Shown: piece after piece, positions 36,971-47,404 of the stretch | How the letters are laid out: the number at the start of each line of letters is the position of its first letter | Numbering within the stretch: the stretch's first letter is position 1 | Source: JASJBU01 sp963790775 | GTDB taxonomy: Bacteria; Pseudomonadota; Gammaproteobacteria; Chromatiales; Chromatiaceae | Assembly (NCBI GenBank): GCA_963790775.1 | Contig: CAWBPR010000003.1 | Location: 124,001-188,000, forward strand | Length of the DNA: 64,000 nt | Direction: 5' to 3' | Program-made: the position numbers and the translations under genes | The notes under the pieces: generated by a model | What the model was told of the DNA's origin: nothing | What the model saw: only the letters and a program-made list of their open reading frames with translations | Databases searched by the model: none

Positions 36971-39900
36971 TTGTGAAGGATGTGTATTTCGGATCATTAT
37001 TGTCAGAAGCCAGTTATGCTGATCTAAGCGAAATTACAAATGAGAAGTCATATGTAGACGCTCTGACTGCTGAAGACTTCTCCCCGATCCAAGCTGCCGA
37101 AATTGTATCTCACTGGCGCGTAGCTAATCACATTCCCAATACCTCAACCGGCTTTTCCGCCACGGTATTTGAGAGTAAAGATAATCCAGATGAATACACC
37201 CTCGCTATACGCGGGACCGAGCCTTCAGTGCAATGGAGACCGATATAACCCTGGCTGACATAGCGGATATTGGTGCGGATGGTATTGCACTCAATCAGGC
37301 CATTGATCTGTTTCAACTACTATCAGCAGTTGATCACGAAAAAAGGAAAACAGGCGGTTCAATACGAGGTCTATGAAGGCATTACTTCCGCCACCAGAAG
37401 GCACCGATTATCCAACTGGTGACGGGAAGTCATCCGCTTACAGCACCAAGTATATCGTACATTAAGGTTTCAGACCCTACCGATGGACTAGGTGTGATTC
37501 CAAAAGGAACGACGATCGATGTTACCGGCCACTCCCTGGGCGGTCATCTCGCTTTGATTCTGTCACGACTCGATCCAGCCCGATCGATGCAGTACATACT
37601 TACAATGCGCCGGGCTTCGATACCGGAATTATCGGCAGCAACGACACTGAATGGTTCTTTTCTGCCATGGCTCAGGTAGAAACAGCGGCAACCGGATCGA
37701 CTACAGTTGGTTCGGCATTTCCAGTGACTAAGATCAAGAATATGGTAGTGCCGGAGGATCTTATATCGGATATCGAGCACCCTTCCAGGTGGAGTGATCG
37801 CAGCATTTTTCTGAGGTGGACAATAGCTCAGGTCTGCACGTTGGATTTACTGCTCATTCAATACCGCGTGTTGTCGATTCACTTGCTGTACTTAACCTGC
37901 TTACGGCCATCGATGCCACTATTGACTGGCCAGCTTGACTCCTGTCCTGGAAGCGTCTTCGATACAATCTGAGAATAGTCTGGAATCGATGGTTCAAATT
38001 GCAGAACTTTCTCAGTACCCGTCACCCTGGTGATTGATGGCCGTGAACAACTCCATCAAAGCCTGCAGGTTATCGAGACTGAAATATTCGTGGACCGGAA
38101 ATTCCAGTCCGGTATTGAAATCTGAATACCAGAACCTGCAAATAATCGACCTCAGCGGTTATACACGTCAGGGAATGATCGATCGTGCAAAAAGTGAAAT
38201 TGCGATCGGCTATGCATTGACGCATCTTGACCCTTTCGCCATCGCCGGCAGCGATACACTCTACTCACCACACAACCAAAACAGTGAATTGGACATCTAC
38301 GACGAAAGACTCGTGAAGGCACGTTGACCAAAAACTATCTCGAAGACAGGGCCGATTTTCTGCAGCGGCTGAATGAGCGCAACACACGGACAATCATTTA
38401 CCTGGGGAAGGCATTTGAATTCCGCGATATAACCACCGGGTATCTTGCCTCTGTATGATAATGCCATATGGGGGAGCTCGACAGTCGTTATCATTTCGGA
38501 AATATGGATGGCAATTTCTCCAGGGCGGAGACAACAATGACCATCTATATGGCGGTGGCGGAGACGATGTCCTCAAAGGCGGAGGTGGATCGATTATCTG
38601 GAAGGGGGTGAAGGGGACGATACCTATGTGGCGGGAGATGGGGATACATCTATGATACTGACGGCTTCGGTCGGGTACTGTTTGATGAAGCGGTTCTGTA
38701 CGGCGGGGTTCGTACAGGCGCTAGCGGTGCTTTTGAATCAGGCGACAGTGCCTTTCGCTACACGCTGACGGAAAACGAGCTACTGGTTGAACGGATCAGT
38801 GATGGTGGTGTACTGAATATACAGAACTTCCGGAATGGCGATCTTGGAGTATCGCTCGATGAACTCGAGCCTTCACCTCCTTCTGACTACTCTCTGATAC
38901 GAGGTACGGCAGAAAACGAGGTCCTCAAGGGGGAAGTCGATCTCAGTGCTACGGATAATACCCTGATCAATGGTTACAACCTGCCGGATCACATCCAAGG
39001 TGGCGACGGGCGAGATTGGATCTTTGCCTGGGACGGCTCTAGAACCTACGTCGAAAACCAAGTGGTTATGGATCAAGCGCCGGATACTGATCTGGTAGAG
39101 GGTGGTTCGGGCAAGGACGTTATTCAGGGCGGTCCTGGTGATGATTTATTGTATGCGACAGAGGTTGTTGATGCGCCATCGGTCATTGCTGGACAAGGCT
39201 CTTTGTCCTATGGCGGTTCGACTAATGAAGCCGGGGATTTTGTCAGTGGACAGGACGGCAATGACGAATTGTATGGGAGCGGACGGCTCGACGGCCTGTT
39301 CGGTGGTGACGGTGATGATCTGATCTATGCGGGTGGCGGAGATGACATCATTGCGGGTGACTGGTCGGCTGGTGTGAGTCAGTTGTCACTGAATCCGGCG
39401 ACCTATGACTATGAGTGGTACTCAATCGACTCAACAGGTGCCCTTCAGTTGTACCTGTTTGATTACTATGGGGGCAGCGGACGTGATCGGATATATGCGG
39501 GTGATGGGAATGACACCGTCTGGGGTGGGGCAGGAGACGACATGATCCATGGCGGATCTGGTCACGATCAACTGAATGGTGATATGTCTGGAGTTAACAG
39601 CAATGGCGATCCCAAAATTGCTTCAGTGCTACACGGTAATGATTTCATCTTTGGCGGTACCGGCGATGACTCTCTGATCGGAAACGGCGGCTCAGATCGG
39701 TTGTTGGGCGGTGAAGGCGATGACTGGCTGGAAGGTGACTTCCGCGCTGTCTTGGCCGGCGATCTTCCTTATCACGGCGATGATTATCTCGACGGTGGGT
39801 CTGGGTCAGATACCTTGATAGGTGAAGGAGGAAGCGATGTCCTTTTTGGTGGTATAGGCAATGATCTGCTCTATGGAGACCTGAGTGGACTCGATGCGGA

Positions 39901-42577
39901 CTACCACGGCAATGATCAATTATTTGGTGGAGACGGCGACGACCAGTTGCTCGGTTTCGGTGGCGATGACACTCTGGTGGGTGGCGATGGCAACGATGTG
40001 CTGGTGGGTGGTGAAGATACCATCGGTGTTGCCAGCGGGAATGACACCATAACAGGTGGTCTCGGCGATGATGCAGTCTATGCAGGCGATGGGGCCGACC
40101 GCATTACCGGCGGGCCGGGTGCGGACTACCTGGAAGGAGGCAGCGGTGCGGATCACTACTTTATGGATGTCGGTGATGGCGAGCTGGTGGAAGGTTTTGC
40201 CGATATGATTGTCGACAATCCTGGAGAGGGCAATGTGTTGACTTTCGGCCATGGCATCATGCAAGACGATGTGACCTTTACCTTAATCGACAACAACCCC
40301 TCACTCATCATTCGATATAGCACGGATGACTATTTAATCATTGAGCATGGCGCCTTGGGCGCCATTTCTCAATTCACCTTCTCCGATGGTCTTGCGGCGG
40401 ATTATTCGAAGTTGATATGGAAGGATCGGACCGAGGCGATAAACCTGATTGCCGGTGGCGTTTCTGAAATCATCTACGGTTCGCTGGCGAACGATACCAT
40501 AGATGGCCAGCAAGGCGCTGACGTTATCATCGCAGGCGGTGGAGCAGATAATATTTTCGGTGGACTCGGGGATGATGAACTTTACGGTGGCGACGGAGAC
40601 GACACTCTGACCGGGGGTGAAGGTGCTGACTTCCTATCAGGAGGTAGTGCTGCTGATACCCTTGATGGCGGGCCCGGAGCAGACCAATTATGGGGAGGGA
40701 CTGGAAATGATATCTACGTTTTTCGTCCTGACGACGATATTGCTGCTGAATCAACCATTTTCGATCTGGATGATCTCAACACTATCGAGTTCCGGGGAGA
40801 GATTACCGCAGAGTCCATTGTCGACATATACGAAGACGGTTTGGATTTGATCATTCGCTATACAGCTGATGATCAAGTCAGGGTTCTGAATGGTGCGACG
40901 CAGGCTGTTGTCGATCGTTTTGAATTTGAATCGGGAGTTACCGCAGTTTCCTTACCAGAGCTGACGGCGATTGTTAAGGGGGGATTCGATCAATCGATGA
41001 TTGGTGATTCAAACGATGATTTTATGAAAGGTACCCATCAAGCAGATTTCATCAGTGGTCATGAAGGTAATGATGTCATCCTTGGAGGGGCAGGCAATGA
41101 TCGTTTGCTCGGGGGTGTAGGAGACGACAAGCTTAATGGTCAGGCTGGTAATGATGTTATGGTTGGTGGTATAGGAGATGATCGCTACTATATCGATGCG
41201 CTTGGCGACACTCTGGTCGAGGAACTCGATGCCGGTCTGGACCGGGTCTATAGTGCTGTCGACCATAGGCTGGGCAGCAACTTTGAAAACCTCACACTGC
41301 TTGGCAATGCGGATCTACGCGCCACAGGCAATGCATCCGACAACCGCTTAACTGGCAATGTCGGGAATAATGAACTCATAGGCGATGCAGGGAATGACTG
41401 GCTGCACGGGCGTGCCGGCAACGATCATTTGCTCGGAGGACCTGGCGATGACGTCCTCAATGGTGAGGCCGGTAATGATCAGATGATCGGTGGTGGTGGC
41501 AATGATCGCTACTATGTCGACGCACTCGGCGACACTCTGATCGAGGAAGTGGATGCTGGCCTTGACCGAGTCTACAGTTCGATCGACCACACCCTCGGTA
41601 ACAACTTTGAAGAACTCGTGCTGCTCAGTACAGCTGACCTGCGTGCCACTGGTAATGCTGCTGATAACTGCTTATACGGCAATATTGGCAACAATGAGCT
41701 GGATGGGCAGGCTGGTGACGACCGGCTTTACGGAAGAACCGGCAATGACCGTTTGCTGGGTGGCGACGGCGATGATCTGCTCAATGGCGAGACTGGTGAT
41801 GACCAGATGATCGGTGGCATGGGTAATGATCGCTACTATGTCGACGCACTCGGCGACACTCTTATCGAGGAAGCGGATGCCGGCCTGGACCGGGTCTACA
41901 GTTCTGTTGAGCACACACTTAGCAGCAACCTTGAAAACCTCACGCTGCTTGGTGATGCGGATCTACGCGCCACTGGTAATGCATCCGACAACCGACTAAC
42001 GGGTAATGTCGGAGATAACGAACTGTCAGGCGAAGCGGGGAATGACTGGATACGTGGGCGTGCCGGTAATGATTATTTGTGGGGTGGCGCTGGCCAGGAC
42101 TCATTATTCGGTGAAGCAGGCGATGATATCTTGCGGGGTGGCGCGGGCATCAACGATACCCTGTCGGGTGGTACGGGAAATGATACCTACCAGTATGCGG
42201 CGGGCGATGGCAACACCACCATCAATAACTATGACACAGATACCAACCGCCATGATGTGTTGCAGTTGTTGACGGATGCGGCACCGAGTGGTTTGGTCAA
42301 TGTAGAAGACCTCTGGTTTAGCCGCGATGGCAATCATCTGCAGATTACCCTGGTTGGGTCTGATGATCAGGTGACTGTCAGTAACTGGTATAGCAACGCG
42401 AATTATCAGTTGGATCAAATCGAAGTTGGCACTTCTGTTTTACTGAATAATCAAGTTGATCAGTTGGTGACTGCAATGGCGTCTTACAATGTTCCCAGCG
42501 GCGCCGGTAACATGATTCCACAAGAGGTTCAGGATCAATTACAACCAATACTTGCAGTCGCCTGGCAGGCTGCTTGA
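36967..42577 (+). CDS. Giant RTX lipase-like type I secretion substrate (many frame breaks in the N-terminal third)
   Basis: Once about 1,870 residues. The N-terminal part (36967 to about 38640) reads as an alpha/beta-hydrolase: LLSEASYADL, YTLAIRGTE, ITLADIADIGADGIALNQAIDL, and the nucleophile elbow DVTGHSLGGHLAL (about 37520-37560, GxSxG), then YNAPGFDTG and NDTEWFFSAMAQVETAATG. These segments fall in different frames with roughly ten breaks. From about 38640 to 42577 the frame is fully open (1,312 codons): about 30 Ca2+-binding RTX nonapeptides (GGxGxDxLx), three 108-residue repeats and a C-terminal haemolysin-type secretion signal region. The exporter genes upstream are the likely route out. 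As it stands the lipase cannot be made in one piece; only the RTX part is open. Confidence 0.7.
41180..42060 (+). repeat. 324-bp in-frame tandem repeat inside the RTX domain
   Basis: The segment beginning GATCGCTACTAT recurs at 41180, 41504 and 41828, an exact 324-base (108-codon) period. Each unit contains DALGDTL-EE-DAGLDRVYS, then LRATGNA-DN-L-GN-GNNEL and several GGxGND repeats. The last unit is slightly shortened. Confidence 0.85.
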
Positions 42578-42855
42578 CTGACCTTCCGGATAGACAACAG
42601 CTTAGCCGCATAATCCGGTCAATGGCAGCTGATTGTGTAGAAAAGACTGCTGCTATGCCGTCATAGTCAGGAAAATATGACACACATAGAATGCTGAATT
42701 CTGTGAATCCGGTCCAAGATTTAAAGTTATATTCTGCGTAACAATAGTTCCCACAATAAGGCGAAAAAAATAATTCGTCAGTAGTTCAGGGTGTGAGTTT
42801 ATTTGGAGAGGCATTACAGCTCTCCTTCCTTTCCAGACGTCGGAGGAATATAAAC

Positions 42856-44511
42856 ATGCGCATCCGTTGCATAATAAGAAATCTACAGGTGTTTGTTTTT
42901 ACAATAGCGCTGCTGGTTTTAAATTTTAATCCACTCAAATCCACACTCGGGCTGAATTCAGCCATTGCGGCTATCAGCCCGGAGGCACAAGAAGCTCACT
43001 CATCGATTACGGAATATACAGGGCCCGAGACCTGTATCAGTTGTCATGAAGCTGAAGCGCAGGAAGTACATAGTTCGGTTCACTACCAACAGACCGGTAT
43101 GACACCGAATGTCACCAATATCGCTGATACGGCCGGGAAGGGCGAAGATGCCTTCAACACCTATTGTGGTTCGATACGCACTTCACCCTATTTCACCTGT
43201 GCGGGTTGTCATGTGGGCAACGGTCTCCCACCAGAGCCTGAAATGACTGCGGAGCAGTTGAATAATATCGATTGTCTGATGTGCCATCAGGACGATTATG
43301 CAAGGATTGGCGCCCCGCCTTATGAAGATGTCGTGGTGGTGGGTGAAAACGGATTGCCAAGCACCATTCAGATCCCTGTGGCAGAGACTTTCCGGTTTAT
43401 GCCTGACGAGTCGAAAATGACGGTCTCGATACTCGAGGCGGCACGTACCGTTCATTCGACCACCCGCAAAACCTGTCTGCGCTGTCATGCCGGCGCATCG
43501 GGCAGCGATGGCGGCAAACGCGGTGATCTATCTTCAATTAACATCGATCCACCAAGATCTTCTGATATTCATATGAGTTCTCATGGAGAGGATCTGACCT
43601 GTTCGGATTGCCATAGCGCTGAAAATCACCGCTTCAAAGGACGTGGCCTGGATCTTCGGCCCAACGATGTGGCGGAGCGTTTTACCTGCGCGGGCTGCCA
43701 CACTGATGAACCGCACGATGACTATTCAGCTACCAACGCCGATTCACTGGATCGTCATGCAACAAAGGTGGCCTGCCAGACTTGCCACATCCCGGAGTTC
43801 GCGAAGGACATCAGCACAGAGTTGGTTCGCGATTGGACGCACACACACTTTTCACCAAAGGCTTGCGGTGGACGCGGCGGATGGCTGCCAAGTGAAGTAC
43901 GTGCAATGAATGTCCTACCGACTTATCGTTGGTTTGATGGCACCAGCGAGGTCTATGTGCTCGGTCAGGTCCCAGGTGATAATGCGGATGGTGAAAAAGA
44001 ATTTGGCGTGCCGAATGGAGCGGTGGATTCGGCTGATGCAAAGATCTATCCGATGAAGGAGCATCGTTCAGTCGCTGCCCAGCATGATGCTACAGGGTTG
44101 ATGATTCCACATTCCACCTATACCTTCTTCACGCAAAACAGTTTCGACGAGGCAGTCCGTGTTGGTATGCAAGAGGAAGGATTGGAGGGCAGCTATTCAC
44201 TGGTGGATGTGCATACCTACCAGACAGTCAATCATGGGGTCGAGGATGAAGATAACGCCTTGGACTGTCGCGACTGTCACTCATCCGATGCTCGCATCGA
44301 TCTAAAAGGCGAGCTGGGCTACGGCTTGAAGGCCGCTGCTCAAGAGGTGTGTAGCCAATGCCATGAGAATGAAATGAGTGAAGGATTTATGGAAAACCAT
44401 TTAAAGCATGTTGCAGATGAAGGCATCGATTGCTCTGCCTGCCACAGCTTCTCGAGGCAGGAACGGGGTCTGAATCCCGATCTAACTGCATTCCGGAGGA
44501 TTGATCGGTAG
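42856..44511 (+). CDS. Ten-haem c-type cytochrome
   Basis: A 551-residue exported multihaem cytochrome. Ten CxxCH motifs are visible: CISCH, CAGCH, CLMCH, CLRCH, CSDCH, CAGCH, CQTCH, CRDCH, CSQCH and CSACH. The start is ATG 42856, with GGAGG nine bases upstream; an in-frame GTG at 42793 is less likely. A hydrophobic signal (VFVFTIALLVLNF) leads into the periplasm. It resembles the broad group of octa/decahaem oxidoreductases and electron carriers (tetrathionate, nitrite or hydroxylamine type), but I cannot assign a substrate. It probably needs the Ccm system encoded further along. It stands alone and is followed by a terminator. Confidence 0.85.
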   Translation: MRIRCIIRNLQVFVFTIALLVLNFNPLKSTLGLNSAIAAISPEAQEAHSSITEYTGPETCISCHEAEAQEVHSSVHYQQTGMTPNVTNIADTAGKGEDAFNTYCGSIRTSPYFTCAGCHVGNGLPPEPEMTAEQLNNIDCLMCHQDDYARIGAPPYEDVVVVGENGLPSTIQIPVAETFRFMPDESKMTVSILEAARTVHSTTRKTCLRCHAGASGSDGGKRGDLSSINIDPPRSSDIHMSSHGEDLTCSDCHSAENHRFKGRGLDLRPNDVAERFTCAGCHTDEPHDDYSATNADSLDRHATKVACQTCHIPEFAKDISTELVRDWTHTHFSPKACGGRGGWLPSEVRAMNVLPTYRWFDGTSEVYVLGQVPGDNADGEKEFGVPNGAVDSADAKIYPMKEHRSVAAQHDATGLMIPHSTYTFFTQNSFDEAVRVGMQEEGLEGSYSLVDVHTYQTVNHGVEDEDNALDCRDCHSSDARIDLKGELGYGLKAAAQEVCSQCHENEMSEGFMENHLKHVADEGIDCSACHSFSRQERGLNPDLTAFRRIDR

Positions 44512-44512
44512 C

Positions 44513-44546
44513 AAAGGATCTCTACCGCTGTTTGTAGAGATCCTTT
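44513..44546 (+). terminator. Terminator-like hairpin after the ten-haem cytochrome
   Basis: AAAGGATCTCTAC (44513-44525) pairs perfectly with GTAGAGATCCTTT (44534-44546), an uninterrupted 13-base stem with an 8-base loop, two bases after the stop codon. The T tract is short (TTTCT). Confidence 0.75.
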
Positions 44547-44609
44547 CTGCGCCGTTTATTAAATGCCGGGAGGCGTAAGCTTTATTGTCGCTAGTGTTAG
44601 AGACTGAGG

Positions 44610-45329
44610 TCAAACAGCTTGAGGAGGTCTGTCATGCTCCGGACCTCGGTGAACGAGCGCATGTTCGGGAGTTCGAGGCTGGTTGTGGCGATTCATCCAG
44701 ATAACTCTGACCCCCGCAGATTGCCCGCCGATCAGGTCAGTCGCCGGGTCATCGCCAATATGGGCAAGTTGATGAGGCAGAACTCCCGCCTGACGAATGG
44801 CTGCTTCGAACAGATGCGGATGAGGCTTGCCCTTGCCGACAGATTCTGCGGTCAGCGAAAAATCGAATAACTGTCCTATACCAAGACGGTTAACATCCGC
44901 ATTGCCATTGGTTATCGAGCCTATGCGGTAGCCAGCCTGTCTTAAAACCTTCAGCACCGGCACCACATCATCGAATAGCGTGATCTGATGGCGCGCCTCG
45001 AGAAATACTGCAAATGCAGGCTCCACCAGACTGTCGTCGTAGCCCACCGATTCTGCCGCCAATCTGAGCGAGGTCTTGCGCAGCTCGGTCATTTTGTGGC
45101 CAAGCTCAGGATACTGCCGAACCAGATCAACGCGTATTTCACGCAGCGCTTCCAGGGTGTAGCGGCTGCCGATTCGGGGGTAGTGCAACAGCAGCCAGTC
45201 ATAGAGGGTCTGCTCGGCAGCAATGAGTACCGGTCGGTTATCCCAAAGGGTGTCGTCCAGGTCGAAGGTGAGTGCTTGTATGCTGTCCACCGGGTTACTT
45301 TGTCGCAGGGGTTCAGCAAAATCAACCAT
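44610..45329 (-). CDS. HAD-superfamily hydrolase
   Basis: A 239-residue phosphatase-type protein. The four HAD motifs are seen: FDLDDTLWD (I, nucleophile Asp), SITNGNAD (II), the Lys in GKGKPHPHLF (III) and HIGDDPATDLIGG (IV). A helical cap follows motif I. It is close to YigB/YjjG-type phosphoglycolate- or FMN-phosphatase-like proteins; the substrate is unknown. The start is taken at ATG 45329 (MVDFAEPL) because the longer frame to 45485 covers a terminator and has no homology. It lies downstream of the DsrC-like gene but is separated from it by a hairpin. Confidence 0.85.
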   Translation of the reverse strand: MVDFAEPLRQSNPVDSIQALTFDLDDTLWDNRPVLIAAEQTLYDWLLLHYPRIGSRYTLEALREIRVDLVRQYPELGHKMTELRKTSLRLAAESVGYDDSLVEPAFAVFLEARHQITLFDDVVPVLKVLRQAGYRIGSITNGNADVNRLGIGQLFDFSLTAESVGKGKPHPHLFEAAIRQAGVLPHQLAHIGDDPATDLIGGQSAGVRVIWMNRHNQPRTPEHALVHRGPEHDRPPQAV

Positions 45330-45386
45330 CGTGTCTTGAGGGTCGATCAGGCAATCCTGCTGTGAGCGGTAGTGGACTCGATGAAA

Positions 45387-45419
45387 GACAGGAGGACTGA
45401 ATATGTCAGGCCTCCTGTC
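45387..45419 (-). terminator. Terminator after the DsrC-like gene
   Basis: On the minus strand GACAGGAGG and CCTCCTGTC form a perfect 9-base stem with a 15-base loop, followed by TTTC. It lies about 80 bases past the dsrC-like stop. Confidence 0.6.
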
Positions 45420-45496
45420 TGTGTATGGTGATGTTGTCAGACGCTGTCTGGTCGATGATTTTTCAGAAAAAAGCTGAGTGATCACCGATTATAAAA

Positions 45497-45853
45497 TCAC
45501 TGCACGCTGCCGAAAGACCGGTCAATAGCGCCTGGGGGTATGGGTAATCCGGCAAGATGACATCCCTGTGCAACAGGTCCCGCCGGAAAGAGGACATAGA
45601 GGTACTTCATGCCGCCTCTGCTATGGAACCGCTCATCCAGTGCATCGTGTAGCTGACGGGCGTTCATGTCGGGTTTATCGTGTTTGGAAAAATACTCCTG
45701 CAACGCCTTCAATAGCTCTAGGTGGTCTGCGCTCAATTCCAGACCCTCTTCATGCGCCATGCGCGTTGCATCAGCCTCATTCCATTCCACAGGGGCAAAG
45801 GGATAGCCGGGAACTCCATGGTTCGTATGTGCAAAATGTACAGACTCATTCAT
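45497..45853 (-). CDS. DsrC/TusE-family sulfur relay protein lacking the penultimate Cys
   Basis: A 118-residue protein of the DsrC/TusE/DsvC family (EWNEADATRMAHEEGLELSADHLELLKALQEYF, then the C-terminal arm LFPAGPVAQGCHLAGLP). The upstream arm cysteine (Cys98, called CysB in DsrC) is present. The position 11 residues later, where DsrC carries CysA, is Ala109, and the chain goes on with IDRSFGSVQ. True DsrC uses both cysteines for a trisulfide, and TusE keeps only CysA. This variant therefore cannot do the same chemistry and may be a regulatory or alternative sulfur carrier. It lies among sulfide- and nitrogen-oxide-related redox genes and is monocistronic. Confidence 0.85.
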   Translation of the reverse strand: MNESVHFAHTNHGVPGYPFAPVEWNEADATRMAHEEGLELSADHLELLKALQEYFSKHDKPDMNARQLHDALDERFHSRGGMKYLYVLFPAGPVAQGCHLAGLPIPPGAIDRSFGSVQ

Positions 45854-46034
45854 CGTTTTTCTCCTCTGGTGCCAGGTGATTCAATAACTTGCTCAAACCG
45901 TCATGGGTCATAATACCAACTAAAATGGTTGGTTATGTATCTACAACTATAGCCGGTTTTCTAAAGCATGTATGTTTGCTGGCAGGCAAGGAATCGAGGT
46001 CGATGTCTCAGCTGTACTGCTGACTCACAGCAGT

Positions 46035-46062
46035 CAAAAAAAAGCGCCGCAATAGCGGCGCT
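46035..46062 (-). terminator. Rho-independent terminator after fccB
   Basis: On the minus strand AGCGCCGC and GCGGCGCT pair around a TATT loop and are followed by TTTTTTTT. About 40 bases past the fccB stop. Confidence 0.9.
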
Positions 46063-46099
46063 GAATTGCCTGTTCAAAGCAATAATTTTGGATCTAGGA

Positions 46100-47386
46100 T
46101 CAAGTAAACATATCCGAGGTTATGTTTGTGAACCAACTGCGCGCGTACTCGGCCTCGATGGCGCGGGTTTCAGGTTTGGCGTCCATTGGTGAAAGGCCAC
46201 CGGCGCCTTTCACACCGACGATGTTGCCTTCCAGCAATTGATAGACGGCGGCAACCGAGATGCCCCAGTTCTCTGCAATGATGCTGTAGCAGGTATTGAC
46301 GTATGACGGTTCTCCGGGTTCCTGGCCATTGAGTGCAGCGACAATGGCTGCGGCACAGACTTTACCCTGGGAGTTGGCGGCATAGCCTGATTTAGGCATC
46401 TCGCCTGCGATACAGGCATCGCCGATCACGTAAACATCTTTGTGGAGGGTCGACTCAAAGGTCTTCTGATTGACTGGACACCAGCCTGAATCATTCACCA
46501 GTCCGGCTATATGGGCAATCTTTCCGGCTTTCTGAGCTGGAATGATATTCAGTACGTCACCCTTATATTCATCCACCTGTCCGATCAAGGTATTGGTTGC
46601 CGGATCAACAGCTTCGACAATGCCGCCCTCGGCGCCAGCTACCCATTCCACCATGCCATCATAGAATTTCTTGTAGCCCTGCATGAACAGCCCCTGCTTG
46701 GAGAACTTGTCCTTGGCGTCGAGAATGATGACCTTGGATTTAGGCTTGTGTTGTTTCAGGTACATTGCGATCTGGGCGGCGCGTTCATAAGGTCCAGGCG
46801 GACAACGAAAGGGATTCGGCGGGGCTGCGATATAACAGACGCCTCCGTCCTTCATGTCCATGAGTTGTTTGCGCAGCGTGACAGTTTGCGGTCCAGCCTT
46901 CCAGGCATGGGGGATCTGTTGCGCAACTTCTTCGCTATAGCCTTCAATCATCTCATAGCGAAAGTCTACCCCTGGGGATACGACCAGTTTGTCATAGGCA
47001 TAGGTGGTGCCACTGGCGCCTTTGACCATACGTTTTGCCGCATCTATCTCCACTATATTGTCAGTAACCGAGTTGATACGACGGTTACTGCTGAGCTTGG
47101 CATAGCCAAAAGTCAGGCTTTCGATGGTTCTCTCACCGCTCAGGACTTCATTGCTGAGCGGGCAGGAGACATAGTTGGCGTTTTTGTCGATCAGCGTTAC
47201 ATCGATATCGGGATCCGCCATTTTGATGTATTTGGCAGCGATCGCGCCACCATAACCGCCACCGATGACGATGACACGACCTTTTTTGCCTTGACCGAAG
47301 GTGCTGGGGCTGATTGTGAACATTGTGCCCAATGCTGCACATGCCCCGGCGGCCTTGACGAATTTTCTTCGAGTGAGTTGAGTCAT
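46100..47386 (-). CDS. fccB: Flavocytochrome c sulfide dehydrogenase, flavoprotein subunit
   Basis: A 428-residue periplasmic subunit that oxidises sulfide at FAD and hands electrons to the diheme partner. It begins with a Tat signal (TRRKFVKAAGA). FAD binding is shown by VIVIGGGYGGAIAAKYI. The cysteine in YVSCPLSNEV is in the place of the covalent flavin attachment site of FCSD, and the cysteines in FRCPPGPYERA and GWCPVN are in the places of its redox disulfide. VIGDACIAGEMPKSGYAANSQG is the second FAD block. The start is taken at MTQLTRRK, six codons inside the longest frame. It is 18 bases downstream of fccA in the same operon and is followed by a strong terminator. Confidence 0.95.
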   Translation of the reverse strand: MTQLTRRKFVKAAGACAALGTMFTISPSTFGQGKKGRVIVIGGGYGGAIAAKYIKMADPDIDVTLIDKNANYVSCPLSNEVLSGERTIESLTFGYAKLSSNRRINSVTDNIVEIDAAKRMVKGASGTTYAYDKLVVSPGVDFRYEMIEGYSEEVAQQIPHAWKAGPQTVTLRKQLMDMKDGGVCYIAAPPNPFRCPPGPYERAAQIAMYLKQHKPKSKVIILDAKDKFSKQGLFMQGYKKFYDGMVEWVAGAEGGIVEAVDPATNTLIGQVDEYKGDVLNIIPAQKAGKIAHIAGLVNDSGWCPVNQKTFESTLHKDVYVIGDACIAGEMPKSGYAANSQGKVCAAAIVAALNGQEPGEPSYVNTCYSIIAENWGISVAAVYQLLEGNIVGVKGAGGLSPMDAKPETRAIEAEYARSWFTNITSDMFT

Positions 47387-47404
47387 TTTACTTTTCCCCT
47401 GCAA

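Noticed and set aside
39100..42200. Dense short DNA repeats that could suggest a CRISPR array
   Set aside because: They are in-frame codon repeats of GGxGxDx nonapeptides, with no constant repeat and spacer structure.
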